From Schauerella fraxinea (lineage in GTDB: Bacteria; Pseudomonadota; Gammaproteobacteria; Burkholderiales; Burkholderiaceae_B), in assembly GCA_030849965.1 (NCBI GenBank), contig JAVDKL010000002.1:833733-897732 (forward strand): DNA of 64,000 bases, written 5' to 3'. The position numbers were made by a program, and so were the translations under genes. The notes beneath the pieces were generated by a model that saw nothing but the letters and a program-made list of their open reading frames with translations, made no database searches and was not told the DNA's origin. Position 1 is the stretch's first letter. The number at the start of each line of letters is the position of its first letter. Shown one piece after another: positions 7,065 through 16,079 of this stretch.

Positions 7065-8808
7065 CGCCGGCGTAGTCCGCGAGGCGCGAACGCTCGCCAC
7101 GCTGCAAGGTGACGTGGCCCGAGTGCGGCCAGCCCTTGAAGCGATCGACCACGAAGGTGAGTCCGGAACTGCCTTCGGTGAGATAGGGCGTATCGATCTG
7201 CGCGATGTTGCCCAGGCAGATCACCTTGGTGCCGGGACCCGCGCGCGTGATCAGCGTTTTCATCTGCTTGGGTGTCAGGTTTTGCGCTTCGTCGATGATG
7301 AGGTACTTGTTCAGGAACGTACGCCCGCGCATGAAGTTCAGCGACTTCACCTTGATGCGCGATCGGATCAGATCCATCGTGGCCGCACGACCCCAATCGC
7401 CATTGCCTTCGCCGTCGCCCATGTTGAGCACGTCGAGGTTGTCTTCCAGGGCGCCCATCCACGGCAGCATCTTTTCTTCTTCGGTGCCCGGCAGGAAACC
7501 GATGTCTTCGCCAACCGGCACCGTGACACGCGTCATGATGATTTCGGTATAGCGTTTGGTTTCAAGCACTTGGGTAAGGCCCGCCGCCAGCGCCAACAGC
7601 GTTTTGCCGGTGCCGGCCTGACCCAGCAGCGAGATGAAATCGCAATCCGGGTTCATGAGCAGGTTCATCGCGAAGTTCTGCTCACGGTTGCGCGCCGTGA
7701 TGCCCCAGACGTTGTTCTTGCCGTGGGTGTAGTCGCGCAGCGTGGCCAGCACGGCCGTTTTGCCGTTGACCTCACGCACTTGGGCATGCAAGGGCATCTG
7801 GCCGTCGAAATAGACGAACTGGTTGACGACGAACTGCGCGCACAGCGGCCCGTGAATGCGATAGAACGTGGTGCCGCCTTGCTGCCAGGACTCCACATCC
7901 TTGCCGTGCTTGTTCCAGAAATCCTCGGGCAGGGCCATGACGCCCGAATAAAGCAGATCCGAATCTTCCAGCACATGGTCGTTGAAGTAGTCTTCGGCGG
8001 CCATGCCCAGCGCGCGCGCCTTGAGGCGCATGTTGATGTCTTTGGACACCAGGACGACGTCGCGTTGCGCGAATTTCTCTTGCAGGGCACGCACCACGCC
8101 CAGAATCTGATTGTCGGCCTTGCCCATGGGCAAGTCGGCCGGCAACGTGCTGTGAATGGCTGACGTCTGGAAGAGCAACCGGCCGGTGGCGTCCTTGTTG
8201 CCCAGGGCGCTCAGGTCCACACCCGCGTCGATATCCTCGGCGTCGTTGACCAAGGCATCCAGCGAACGGCTGACCTGACGCGCATTGCGCGCCACTTCGG
8301 ACATGCCTTTTTTCTGATGATCGAGCTCTTCGAGCGTCATCATCGGCAGGAACACATCGTGTTCTTCGAAGCGGAAGAGGCTGGAAGGATCGTGCAGCAG
8401 CACGTTCGTATCGAGCACGAACAACTTGCGCGCTTCGGATTCGGTGCGCGGGATGACCTTGCGCGGCGCCTTGGGCGATGGCGTGGCCTTGCGCTCGCGC
8501 GCAACAGGCGCGACGACCGCTGCGGGCTGCGGCGGCGCAATCTGCGTGCTCTTGGGCATGCCGTCGAGTTCCGGCTGCATGGCTTCGCTATCGGCGTAAT
8601 TGCGGCCGGCGACCTTCAATGCCGGCGCGGCGGGCTGCTCAGGCGCGGCCGTTTTGCGGCGGGTTGTGCGCGGTGCCGCAGTCGGGGCGGCGGCGGCCTT
8701 CGCGGCTGCCGGTTTGGTCGCGGTCTTGCGCGTCGCCTGCGGCACGGCTTCTGCCGTCGGGAAGGTCAGGATGGCTGCAGGGCGGGTGGGCAACTTCGGA
8801 AGCGGCAT
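7054..8808 (-). CDS. phoH: PIN domain-PhoH ATPase fusion protein
   Basis: A 584-residue protein of the YlaK/PhoH2 type. Residues 1-125 form an Ala/Pro/Lys-rich low-complexity region. A PIN nuclease domain follows (about 128-270), with FVLDTNVLLHDP and further acidic residues such as LVSKDINMRLKA. The PhoH ATPase domain (about 385-560) has Walker A GQAGTGKTLLALA and Walker B LIIDEAQNLTPKQ. Related PIN-PhoH proteins are sequence-specific RNA helicase/ribonucleases; that activity is transferred by homology only. Despite the name, no Pho box is seen upstream. Confidence 0.9.
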   Translation of the reverse strand: MPLPKLPTRPAAILTFPTAEAVPQATRKTATKPAAAKAAAAPTAAPRTTRRKTAAPEQPAAPALKVAGRNYADSEAMQPELDGMPKSTQIAPPQPAAVVAPVARERKATPSPKAPRKVIPRTESEARKLFVLDTNVLLHDPSSLFRFEEHDVFLPMMTLEELDHQKKGMSEVARNARQVSRSLDALVNDAEDIDAGVDLSALGNKDATGRLLFQTSAIHSTLPADLPMGKADNQILGVVRALQEKFAQRDVVLVSKDINMRLKARALGMAAEDYFNDHVLEDSDLLYSGVMALPEDFWNKHGKDVESWQQGGTTFYRIHGPLCAQFVVNQFVYFDGQMPLHAQVREVNGKTAVLATLRDYTHGKNNVWGITARNREQNFAMNLLMNPDCDFISLLGQAGTGKTLLALAAGLTQVLETKRYTEIIMTRVTVPVGEDIGFLPGTEEEKMLPWMGALEDNLDVLNMGDGEGNGDWGRAATMDLIRSRIKVKSLNFMRGRTFLNKYLIIDEAQNLTPKQMKTLITRAGPGTKVICLGNIAQIDTPYLTEGSSGLTFVVDRFKGWPHSGHVTLQRGERSRLADYAGDVL

Positions 8809-8874
8809 GGTGTCACTCTCGTGTGAGGGCCGGCAGGTACGCCTGACGTGGATGAAACGAACAGCGAAAAAGGG

Positions 8875-9348
8875 TCAACCGATACTCAGGGCAGCCTGCA
8901 ACACCTCTTTGGCATGGCCAGGCACGCGCAAACCGCGCCACTCCTGAACCAAGGTGCCATAGGCGTCGATCAGAAAGGTGCTGCGTTCGATACCGCGCAC
9001 CTGCTTGCCGTACATATTCTTCAACTTCATGACGCCGTACAGATTGCAAAGGTCTTCTTCGGTATCGGCGATGAGGGGAAACGGCAGGGAATACTTGGAC
9101 TTGAAGTTCTCGTGCGACTTCAGGCTATCGCGCGAGATGCCGATCACGACACAGCTTGCGGCCAGAAACTCGTCATTCAGATCGCGAAAATCCTGACTTT
9201 CGGTCGTGCAGCCGGGCGTGTTGTCTTTCGGATAGAAATACAGCACGACGGCGCGCCCTTTGCAGTCGGCCAGATCGATCGTGCCGATGGTGCTTTCCGC
9301 CTTGAAGGTGGGAGCGGGTTTGCCTATGGAGGGCGGCATTGCGGTCAT
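8875..9348 (-). CDS. bcp: Thioredoxin-dependent thiol peroxidase (Bcp/PrxQ family)
   Basis: A 157-residue peroxiredoxin that reduces peroxides in the cytosol. The peroxidatic cysteine is in DNTPGCTTES (about residue 47). The position five residues later, where E. coli Bcp has its resolving cysteine, is not Cys, so resolution may use another Cys or an external thiol. The ATG overlaps the stop of the Mth938-domain gene by 4 nt (ATGA), so the two are likely one transcript. Confidence 0.93.
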   Translation of the reverse strand: MTAMPPSIGKPAPTFKAESTIGTIDLADCKGRAVVLYFYPKDNTPGCTTESQDFRDLNDEFLAASCVVIGISRDSLKSHENFKSKYSLPFPLIADTEEDLCNLYGVMKLKNMYGKQVRGIERSTFLIDAYGTLVQEWRGLRVPGHAKEVLQAALSIG

Positions 9349-9794
9349 TCTCCGGTGGGGATGAGGGCGGCCACGACGCGGCGGCCCTCGGCCATCAATA
9401 TGTTGTAAGTGCGCGCGGCCGCCTGCGTATCCATGACCTCGATGCCGATTCCCTGCGCCAACAAGGGCGCGGTGACGGCGGCGGGCAGGAAACGCTGGAC
9501 GGCGCCGGTGCCGACAAGCATCACTTCCGGTGCGTTGTCGGGCAGCGGGGCGGGGGCGGATTCGCCGGCATCCAGGAAATCGAGCGGATTGACCGGGGCG
9601 GCCTTCAGGCCGGCGGCATCGCGCAGCAGCGTGGTCGTGACCTCGCTGGCAGCACGCGCATGCCAGTGGGAGACAGGCCCCTCAGGTCCAAATGCGACCG
9701 CATGGTCGTAGCGAACCTGGTTGATTTCAATGTAGCCGTCACCATACGCGGTGACGGTGTTCAATGCCGACGTTGGGTCAGTATGCAGCTTCAA
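9345..9794 (-). CDS. Mth938-like (DUF498) domain protein
   Basis: A protein of about 149 residues matching the Mth938/NDUFAF3-like family (MKLHTDPTSALNTVTAYG at the start, then YDHAVAFGPEG and LVGTGAVQRFLP). The molecular function in bacteria is not established. A TTG at 9794 with GGAG 8 nt upstream gives the conserved MKLHTDP start; a GTG at 9803 would add three residues. It overlaps bcp and diverges from alaC across a 150-bp gap that must hold both promoters. Confidence 0.8.
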   Translation of the reverse strand: MKLHTDPTSALNTVTAYGDGYIEINQVRYDHAVAFGPEGPVSHWHARAASEVTTTLLRDAAGLKAAPVNPLDFLDAGESAPAPLPDNAPEVMLVGTGAVQRFLPAAVTAPLLAQGIGIEVMDTQAAARTYNILMAEGRRVVAALIPTGE

Positions 9795-9955
9795 ATAGAA
9801 CACTCCGGCTTGATGAGTTCATGATAGCGCATCGACATGACGGTTGCCCTACGAAATACGTAGAAGTCACAGTGTGGTTTCCCGCATTTGCCGGGTGAGC
9901 TTCCTTACGATAGATTACTGGGTTTTGTCGCCCCAGGTCTCTAAGGATTGCCGCC

Positions 9956-11143
9956 ATGAGGAAGTTTTCGCGCATCGAGCGCTTGCCGCCGTATGTTTTC
10001 AACATTACCGGTGAATTGAAGATGGCGGCGCGGCGGCGCGGCGAGGACATTATCGACATGTCCATGGGTAACCCTGACGGTCCCACGCCCAAGCACATCG
10101 TGGACAAGCTGGTCGAGGTGGCATCGCGCGACGACGCCCATGGTTATTCGGTATCCAAGGGCATTCCGCGCCTGCGCAAGGCGATTTGCGACTGGTACAG
10201 CCGCCGCTACGACGTGCAGTTCGATCCCGATAGCGAAGCGATCGTCACGATCGGTTCCAAGGAAGGCCTGGCGCATCTGATGCTGGCCACGCTGGATGCG
10301 GGCGATACAGTGCTGGTGCCCAATCCCAGTTATCCGATCCATATTTACGGGGCAGTCATCGCCGGGGCCAATATCCGCTCGGTCCGCATGACGCCGGGCG
10401 TGGACTTTTTCGAGGAACTCGAACGCGCGGTGCGCGAATCGATCCCGAAGCCCAAGATGATGGTGTTGGGATTCCCCAGCAACCCCACGGCGCAGTGCGT
10501 CGATCTCTCGTTCTTCGAGCGTGTGGTGGCGTTGGCAAAAGAGCACGATATCCTGGTGGTGCACGATCTGGCCTACGCGGACATTTGCTTCGATGGGTAT
10601 AAAGCGCCATCCATCATGCAGGTCGAAGGTGCACGCGACGTGGCCGTCGAATTCTTCACGATGAGCAAAAGCTACAACATGGCGGGCTGGCGCATCGGGT
10701 TCATGGTCGGCAACCGCGAACTCGTGCATGCCTTGGCGCGCATCAAGAGCTATCACGACTACGGCACCTTCACACCGATCCAGGTGGCGGCGATCGCGGC
10801 GCTCGACGGCCCGCAGGATGGCGTGGACGAGGTGGTCGAGCAGTACCGCAGCCGGCGCGACGTCTTGGTGCGCGGTTTGCATGAGGCGGGCTGGAAGGTC
10901 GATGTACCCAAGGCCTCGATGTACATCTGGGCCAAGATCCCCGAGCCATACCTGGCAATGGGATCGCTTGAATTTTCCAAACGGGTGTTGTCCGACGCGA
11001 AAGTCGCGGTATCGCCGGGAATCGGGTTTGGCGAGTATGGCGACGAGTATGTGCGTTTCGCACTGATCGAAAACGAGCAACGTACGCGTCAAGCCGTGCG
11101 TGGCATCAAGGACATGTTCCGTAAGGATGGATTTTTAAAATGA
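9956..11143 (+). CDS. alaC: AlaC-type aminotransferase (class I/II, PLP)
   Basis: A 395-residue fold-type I aminotransferase. [11 protein letters not shown] and [12 protein letters not shown] are active-site segments. The PLP lysine is in [15 protein letters not shown], and the substrate-carboxylate arginine is probably in [10 protein letters not shown]. It most resembles AlaC (glutamate-pyruvate transaminase). It is the first gene of a run whose next two genes overlap it by ATGA junctions (hom, thrC), so it probably works in or beside aspartate-family amino-acid synthesis. The exact substrate is inferred. Confidence 0.87.
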   Translation: MRKFSRIERLPPYVFNITGELKMAARRRGEDIIDMSMGNPDGPTPKHIVDKLVEVASRDDAHGYSVSKGIPRLRKAICDWYSRRYDVQFDPDSEAIVTIGSKEGLAHLMLATLDAGDTVLVPNPSYPIHIYGAVIAGANIRSVRMTPGVDFFEELERAVRESIPKPKMMVLGFPSNPTAQCVDLSFFERVVALAKEHDILVVHDLAYADICFDGYKAPSIMQVEGARDVAVEFFTMSKSYNMAGWRIGFMVGNRELVHALARIKSYHDYGTFTPIQVAAIAALDGPQDGVDEVVEQYRSRRDVLVRGLHEAGWKVDVPKASMYIWAKIPEPYLAMGSLEFSKRVLSDAKVAVSPGIGFGEYGDEYVRFALIENEQRTRQAVRGIKDMFRKDGFLK

Positions 11144-12444
11144 ACCCCATGAAAGTGGGCCTGCTGGGCCTCGGTGTCGTCGGTGGCGGCACCTGGAACG
11201 TTTTATCGCGCAACGCCGAAGAGATTGCACGCCGAGCCGGTCGGCGCATCGATATCACGCGTATCGCGGTGCGCGATGTGGCCAAGGCGCGTGCGCGCCT
11301 GGGTGACGCCGTGGCGCTGTCGGATCAGGCGACCGATGTGGTGCGCGACCCCGAAGTCGACATCGTGGTCGAGCTCATCGGCGGCATCGAGCCTGCGCGC
11401 ACCTTGGTGCTCGAGGCCATCGGCAACGGCAAGCATATCGTCACGGCCAACAAGGCCTTGCTGGCCAAGCACGGCAATGAGATTTTCGCGGCGGCATCGG
11501 CGCAAGGCGTGATGGTGGCGTTCGAAGCCGCCGTGGCCGGCGGTATCCCGATCATCAAGGCGATCCGCGAGGGGCTTACGGCCAACCGCATTCAATGGGT
11601 GGCCGGCATCATCAACGGCACCACCAACTACATCCTGTCCGAAATGCGCTCGCGCGGCATGTCGTTCGGCGATGCGCTGGCCGAGGCGCAGCGGCTGGGT
11701 TATGCCGAAGCCGATCCCACGTTCGACGTCGAAGGCGTGGACGCCGCGCACAAGCTCACGTTGCTGGCCTCGATGGCCTTCGGCGTGCCGGTTCAGTTTT
11801 CGAAAGCGCATATCGAGGGCATTTCCTCGTTGGCCAGCGAAGATATCGCCTTGGCCGAGCGTCTGGGGTATCGCATCAAACTGCTGGGCATCACCAAGCA
11901 GCGTCCGGACGGCATCGAGTTGCGGGTGCACCCGGCTTTGGTGCCCAACGACCGCCTGTTGGCAAACGTCGAAGGCGCGATGAATGCCGTGATGGTGTCG
12001 GGCGACGCTGTCGGCCCCACGTTGTATTACGGGCAGGGCGCGGGCGAAGAGCCCACGGCCTCGGCCGTGGTGGCCGATCTGGTGGACGTCACGCGCCTGC
12101 ATACGGCCGATCCCGGCAACCGCGTGCCGCACCTGGGCTTCCAGCCCGATGCGATGTCCGATATGCCGATCCTGCCGATCTCGCAAGTGATCACGTCCTA
12201 TTACCTGCGTTTGTCGGTCGACGACCAGCCGGGCGTGCTGGCCGACCTCGCGCGGTTGTTGGCCGACCTGCGTATTTCGATCGGTTCGATGATCCAGGAG
12301 CCCTCGGGCGACGCGGCTGCCGACATCATCTTCATCACCCACGAAGCCCGAGAAGGCGACGTCGATCAGGCGATCGAGCGTATCGAATCGCTCGCGTTCG
12401 TTCGCTCCAAGGTGACCCGTTTGCGCATCGAGAACCTGGCATGA
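11140..12444 (+). CDS. hom: Homoserine dehydrogenase
   Basis: A 434-residue enzyme reducing aspartate semialdehyde to homoserine, the branch point to threonine and methionine. The NAD(P)-binding Rossmann motif [12 protein letters not shown] is at residues 7-18. The catalytic domain has [12 protein letters not shown] and [20 protein letters not shown]-terminal ACT domain (about 350-425, [16 protein letters not shown]) suggests allosteric control, probably by threonine. It overlaps alaC and thrC by 4 nt each. Confidence 0.96.
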   Translation: MNPMKVGLLGLGVVGGGTWNVLSRNAEEIARRAGRRIDITRIAVRDVAKARARLGDAVALSDQATDVVRDPEVDIVVELIGGIEPARTLVLEAIGNGKHIVTANKALLAKHGNEIFAAASAQGVMVAFEAAVAGGIPIIKAIREGLTANRIQWVAGIINGTTNYILSEMRSRGMSFGDALAEAQRLGYAEADPTFDVEGVDAAHKLTLLASMAFGVPVQFSKAHIEGISSLASEDIALAERLGYRIKLLGITKQRPDGIELRVHPALVPNDRLLANVEGAMNAVMVSGDAVGPTLYYGQGAGEEPTASAVVADLVDVTRLHTADPGNRVPHLGFQPDAMSDMPILPISQVITSYYLRLSVDDQPGVLADLARLLADLRISIGSMIQEPSGDAAADIIFITHEAREGDVDQAIERIESLAFVRSKVTRLRIENLA

Positions 12445-13850
12445 AATACATCTCCACCCGCGGCGGCATGACGCCGCAAGGCTTTTCCGACATTCTTCTT
12501 GAGGGCCTGGCGCCCGACGGTGGGTTGGCGTTGCCCGAAACGTTGCCGCAGATTTCGCAAGCTACGCTCGAAAGCTGGCGCGGCCTGCCGTATGCCGAGT
12601 TGGCGTTCGAAGTGCTGTCGCTGTTCGTCACCGATATTCCGGCTGACGAACTGCGTCGCATGACGCACGCGGCTTACAACGATCAGGTATTCAACAGCGA
12701 AGACATCGTGCCGCTGCGTCCGCTGGATGGCGGCCTCTCGCTGCTGGGCCTGTCCGAAGGCCCCACGTTGGCGTTCAAGGATCTGGCCATGCAGTTTCTG
12801 GGTCAGGTGTTCGAATACGTGCTCACCCAACGCAATACCACGCTCAACATCCTGGGTGCGACGTCGGGCGATACCGGTTCGGCGGCCGAGTACGCCTTGC
12901 GCGGCAAGCACGGCGTGCATGTGTTCATGCTGTCGCCGCATGGGCGCATGAGTGCGTTTCAGCGCGCGCAGATGTATAGCCTGCAAGACGAAAACATTCA
13001 CAATATCGCGTTGCGTGGTGTGTTTGACGAATGCCAGGACATCGTCAAGGCGTTGAGCGGCGATATTGATTTCAAGACGCGCTACAAGTTGGGCGCCGTG
13101 AATTCGATCAATTGGGCGCGCATTGCCGCCCAGGTCGTGTACTACTTCCACGGTTGGCTCAAAGCCACGACGGGCCCATCGCAAACGGTGTCGTTTGCCG
13201 TGCCGTCAGGCAATTTCGGCAATATCCTGTCGGGCCATATCGCGCGCCGCATGGGCTTGCCGATCGCCAAGCTCGTGTTGGCCACCAACGAAAACAACGT
13301 GTTGGAAGAGTTTTTCCGCACGGGGATCTACCGCCCGCGCACGGCCGCGCAAACGTATGCCACATCGAGTCCATCGATGGATATTTCGCGTGCGTCCAAC
13401 TTTGAGCGTTTCATCTTCGAACTGGTCGACCGCGATGCGGCGCAAGTGCGTGAGCTGTGGGCGCAACTGGCCTCGCAAGGTTTTTTCGACCTGTCGCATC
13501 GCTTGAGCGACATCCAGGGCATGTATGGCTTTGCAGCGGGCGTGAGTTCGCATGCCGATCGCATTGCCACGATCAAGTCGGTGTACGACGCGACTGGCGT
13601 GCTGATCGATCCGCATACCGCCGACGGCGTCAAGGTCGCGCGCGAGTTTGTGGAGCCGGGCATTCCCATGCTGGTGCTCGAAACGGCCTTGCCGGCGAAG
13701 TTTTCGGAAACGATTGAAGAGGCATTGGGCCATCCTGCGGCGCCGCCCGCGGCGCTGGCCAATCTGGAAAGCTTGCCGCAGCGGGTCGATGTGCTCGAGT
13801 GCACCATCGAATCCGTGCGCGAATACCTCGTCAAGCACGCCGCTGTTTGA
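12441..13850 (+). CDS. thrC: Threonine synthase
   Basis: A 469-residue PLP enzyme converting O-phosphohomoserine to threonine. The N terminus [20 protein letters not shown] is typical of the long (type 2) form. The PLP lysine is in TLAFKDLAMQ (about residue 113), and the phosphate-binding loop in GATSGDTGSAA. The ATG at 12441 overlaps the hom stop. The frame stays open far upstream through hom, but that is a shadow. A terminator follows at once. No ThrB is in the window. Confidence 0.96.
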   Translation: MKYISTRGGMTPQGFSDILLEGLAPDGGLALPETLPQISQATLESWRGLPYAELAFEVLSLFVTDIPADELRRMTHAAYNDQVFNSEDIVPLRPLDGGLSLLGLSEGPTLAFKDLAMQFLGQVFEYVLTQRNTTLNILGATSGDTGSAAEYALRGKHGVHVFMLSPHGRMSAFQRAQMYSLQDENIHNIALRGVFDECQDIVKALSGDIDFKTRYKLGAVNSINWARIAAQVVYYFHGWLKATTGPSQTVSFAVPSGNFGNILSGHIARRMGLPIAKLVLATNENNVLEEFFRTGIYRPRTAAQTYATSSPSMDISRASNFERFIFELVDRDAAQVRELWAQLASQGFFDLSHRLSDIQGMYGFAAGVSSHADRIATIKSVYDATGVLIDPHTADGVKVAREFVEPGIPMLVLETALPAKFSETIEEALGHPAAPPAALANLESLPQRVDVLECTIESVREYLVKHAAV

Positions 13851-13857
13851 TTCCCAG

Positions 13858-13886
13858 AACTACCGAGCGATCGGTAGTTTTTTTTT
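13858..13886 (+). terminator. Terminator after thrC
   Basis: An 8-bp stem ACTACCGA/TCGGTAGT with a 4-nt loop, followed by nine T residues. It ends the alaC-hom-thrC transcript 8 nt after the thrC stop and leaves very little room for a promoter of the next gene. Confidence 0.92.
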
Positions 13887-13906
13887 ATCCTCTTTTATTG
13901 CCGCCC

Positions 13907-14854
13907 ATGACCGCCGCCGACCGTCCCGCAGTACTCGTCATCACCCCCAATACCGATGTGCATCTCGATTGGATACGCGAACGCTATACCGTGACGGTGG
14001 CCGCCACGGCGGACCTGCGCGCCGAAACGATCGCGGCGCGTGGCTCGGAGTTTCATTACGTGCTCACCAACGGCACCTTGGGCCTGACGGCAGAGGAAAT
14101 TGCGGCGATGCCGAACGTCAAGCTGGTCTGCACGCAGGGCGTGGGCTATGAAAACGTCGACCTGGCTGCCGCGCGCGCGGCTGGTGTGAAAGTGACGAAC
14201 GGCGCCGGCACCAATGACGTCAGCGTGGCCGATCATGCTTTGGGATTGTTGTTCGCAGTCAAACGGCGCATTCCCGAGCTCGACGCTGCAACGCGTGCGG
14301 GCAAATGGCGTGACGCCGTGGGCATCCCGCCTGCGATTTCGGGCAAGCGCCTGGGCATTCTGGGCATGGGCACGATCGGCGCCTGTATCGCTCGCCGCGC
14401 CGCGGCCTTCGATATGCCGATTGGCTATCACAATCGCAGCCCAAAGGCGGATACGGAGGCCACGTATTTCGATAGCGTGCAGTCGCTGGCCGAGTGGGCG
14501 GATGTGTTGATCGTGGCCGTCCCTGGCGGAAAGGCCACCCATCACATGGTGAACGCGAAAGTGTTGAAGGCGCTTGGTCCTCAGGGGTATCTTGTCAATA
14601 TCGGCCGGGGCAGTGTGGTCGATACGCCCGCGTTGGCCGAGGCGCTGAAGGCCGGCACGATCGCCGGCGCGGGGCTCGACGTGTATGAAGGCGAACCGCA
14701 AGCGCCCACGGTGTTGCTCGATTGTCCCAACCTCGTGCTGTCGCCGCATGTGGCGGGCTGGTCGCCCGAAGCCGTGGATGCAACCGTCAATCGGTTCCTG
14801 GACAACGTGGGTCGGCATGTGGCTGGCCAGCCGTTGGTGCACGAGCTGGTGTGA
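13907..14854 (+). CDS. D-isomer-specific 2-hydroxyacid dehydrogenase
   Basis: A 315-residue protein of the GhrB/hydroxypyruvate reductase group. NAD binding is at LGILGMGTIGACIA. The catalytic triad residues can be placed in NIGRGSVVD (Arg), DVYEGEP (Glu) and LSPHVAGWS (His). Such enzymes reduce glyoxylate, hydroxypyruvate or related 2-oxoacids with NAD(P)H; the substrate is not readable. The ATG at 13907 begins 21 nt after the thrC terminator T run and has no obvious Shine-Dalgarno, so leaderless or inefficient initiation is possible. Confidence 0.88.
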   Translation: MTAADRPAVLVITPNTDVHLDWIRERYTVTVAATADLRAETIAARGSEFHYVLTNGTLGLTAEEIAAMPNVKLVCTQGVGYENVDLAAARAAGVKVTNGAGTNDVSVADHALGLLFAVKRRIPELDAATRAGKWRDAVGIPPAISGKRLGILGMGTIGACIARRAAAFDMPIGYHNRSPKADTEATYFDSVQSLAEWADVLIVAVPGGKATHHMVNAKVLKALGPQGYLVNIGRGSVVDTPALAEALKAGTIAGAGLDVYEGEPQAPTVLLDCPNLVLSPHVAGWSPEAVDATVNRFLDNVGRHVAGQPLVHELV

Positions 14855-15005
14855 GCGACCGTCGGCTCGGTACCTGGTCGGCCCAGTGAATGGCCAACCC
14901 GATACCTAGTCGGCATGCAGGTCACCTTTGAGCGCGCGATATGCGCAAAGCAGCACATGTCGCGGCCCGTCGGCGACGGGTGTTAACTGATCAGGAGTTC
15001 GATCC

Positions 15006-15632
15006 ATGCTAGTGGTTCACCATCTCAATAATTCGCGGTCACAGCGCATTTTGTGGCTGTTGGAAGAGCTCAATGTGCCGTACGACATCAAGCTATATCA
15101 ACGCAACCCCGAAACGCAGCTCGCACCGCCGGAACTGAAAAAAATCAATCCGTTGGGCAAATCCCCGGTGGTGCAAGACGGCGATCAAATCCTGATCGAG
15201 TCGGGCGCGATCATCGAAACGCTGGTGCGCAAGCATGGCGGCGGCCGGCTGGCGCCGCCCGTCGATACGGCCGCGTTCGACACCTACATTCAATGGCTGC
15301 ATTTCGCTGAGGGGTCAGCCATGTTGCCGCTGATGCTCAATCTTTATGTCGGCCGGCTCAAAGAGGCGGGCGCGCCGTTGCACCCCCGCATCGAAAGCGA
15401 AATCGACAACCATCTGAGTTATCTCGAATCCACGTTGAGCAAGCACGACTATCTGATGGGCGACGAACTGACGGCGGCCGATATCCAGATGAGTTTCATT
15501 GGCGAAATCGCGGATCGTTTCGGTAAGCTGGACAAGTACCCGGGGATCGCGGCGTGGGTAAAGCGGTTTCAGGCGCGCCCGGCCTATCAGGCTGCCGTGA
15601 CGAAGGGCGGACCGTATCAGTACGCCAAATAA
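15006..15632 (+). CDS. Glutathione S-transferase family protein
   Basis: A 208-residue protein. The N-terminal thioredoxin-like domain (1-80) has VHHLNNSRSQRILWLLEEL and the glutathione-binding NPLGKSPVV then IESGAIIE. The C-terminal helical domain carries the TAADIQMSF N-capping motif. A good AGGAG lies 8 nt before the ATG. The 151-bp gap upstream has two imperfect copies of CGRTACCTGGTCGGC (about 14867 and 14899) but no gene. Substrate unknown. Confidence 0.92.
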   Translation: MLVVHHLNNSRSQRILWLLEELNVPYDIKLYQRNPETQLAPPELKKINPLGKSPVVQDGDQILIESGAIIETLVRKHGGGRLAPPVDTAAFDTYIQWLHFAEGSAMLPLMLNLYVGRLKEAGAPLHPRIESEIDNHLSYLESTLSKHDYLMGDELTAADIQMSFIGEIADRFGKLDKYPGIAAWVKRFQARPAYQAAVTKGGPYQYAK

Positions 15633-15689
15633 TACGAAGCAGATTTTTCACACTTCCATCATGCCGCTGCGATCACGCACACCTACGCC

Positions 15690-16079
15690 ATGCTGCCGCT
15701 TCTGACGCCGGTCAATTTCATTGCCATCGGCATCGGTGCAGCGGTGGGCGCCTGGGCGCGGTGGCTATTGGCGCTGCGCTTCAATGGCGCCGAGGCATGG
15801 CCTTGGGGCACGTTTGCCGCCAATCTGGTGGGCGGTTATCTGATTGGCTTGATTCTGGCGGTGATCACTCAGCATCCCGAATGGCCGGCGTGGATCCGAC
15901 TGGCGGCAGTGACGGGATTTCTGGGTGGGTTGACCACGTTTTCGACGTTTTCCGCTGAAGCGTATGCCTACATCGAACGGGGTCAATATGGTTTGGCGCT
16001 GGGATATATCGCGGCCAGCGTGTGTGGCTCGTTGGCGATGACCGGACTGGGGTTGGCTACGGCAGGTTGGTTGAAATAA
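15690..16079 (+). CDS. crcB: Fluoride ion channel CrcB/FluC
   Basis: A 129-residue protein with four hydrophobic segments, the size of Fluc subunits, which work as antiparallel dimers exporting fluoride. Diagnostic motifs are GTFAANLVGGYLIG (the conserved pore Asn) and GFLGGLTTFSTFS (Phe box and central sodium site). No fluoride riboswitch can be recognised in the 57-nt gap upstream. The 3' end overlaps the convergent hpnE by 23 nt. Confidence 0.93.
   Translation: MLPLLTPVNFIAIGIGAAVGAWARWLLALRFNGAEAWPWGTFAANLVGGYLIGLILAVITQHPEWPAWIRLAAVTGFLGGLTTFSTFSAEAYAYIERGQYGLALGYIAASVCGSLAMTGLGLATAGWLK

Noticed and set aside
11203..12342. Minus-strand frame of 379 codons inside hom
   Set aside because: Shadow of hom; no motif, signal or ribosome site.
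11595..12440. Upstream extension of the thrC frame through hom
   Set aside because: The extension is Arg/Ala/Gly-rich nonsense, while thrC has its conserved N terminus at 12441 with an ATGA overlap to hom.
15633..15689. Possible fluoride riboswitch before crcB
   Set aside because: The gap is only 57 nt and no pseudoknot-forming fluoride aptamer pattern could be recognised.
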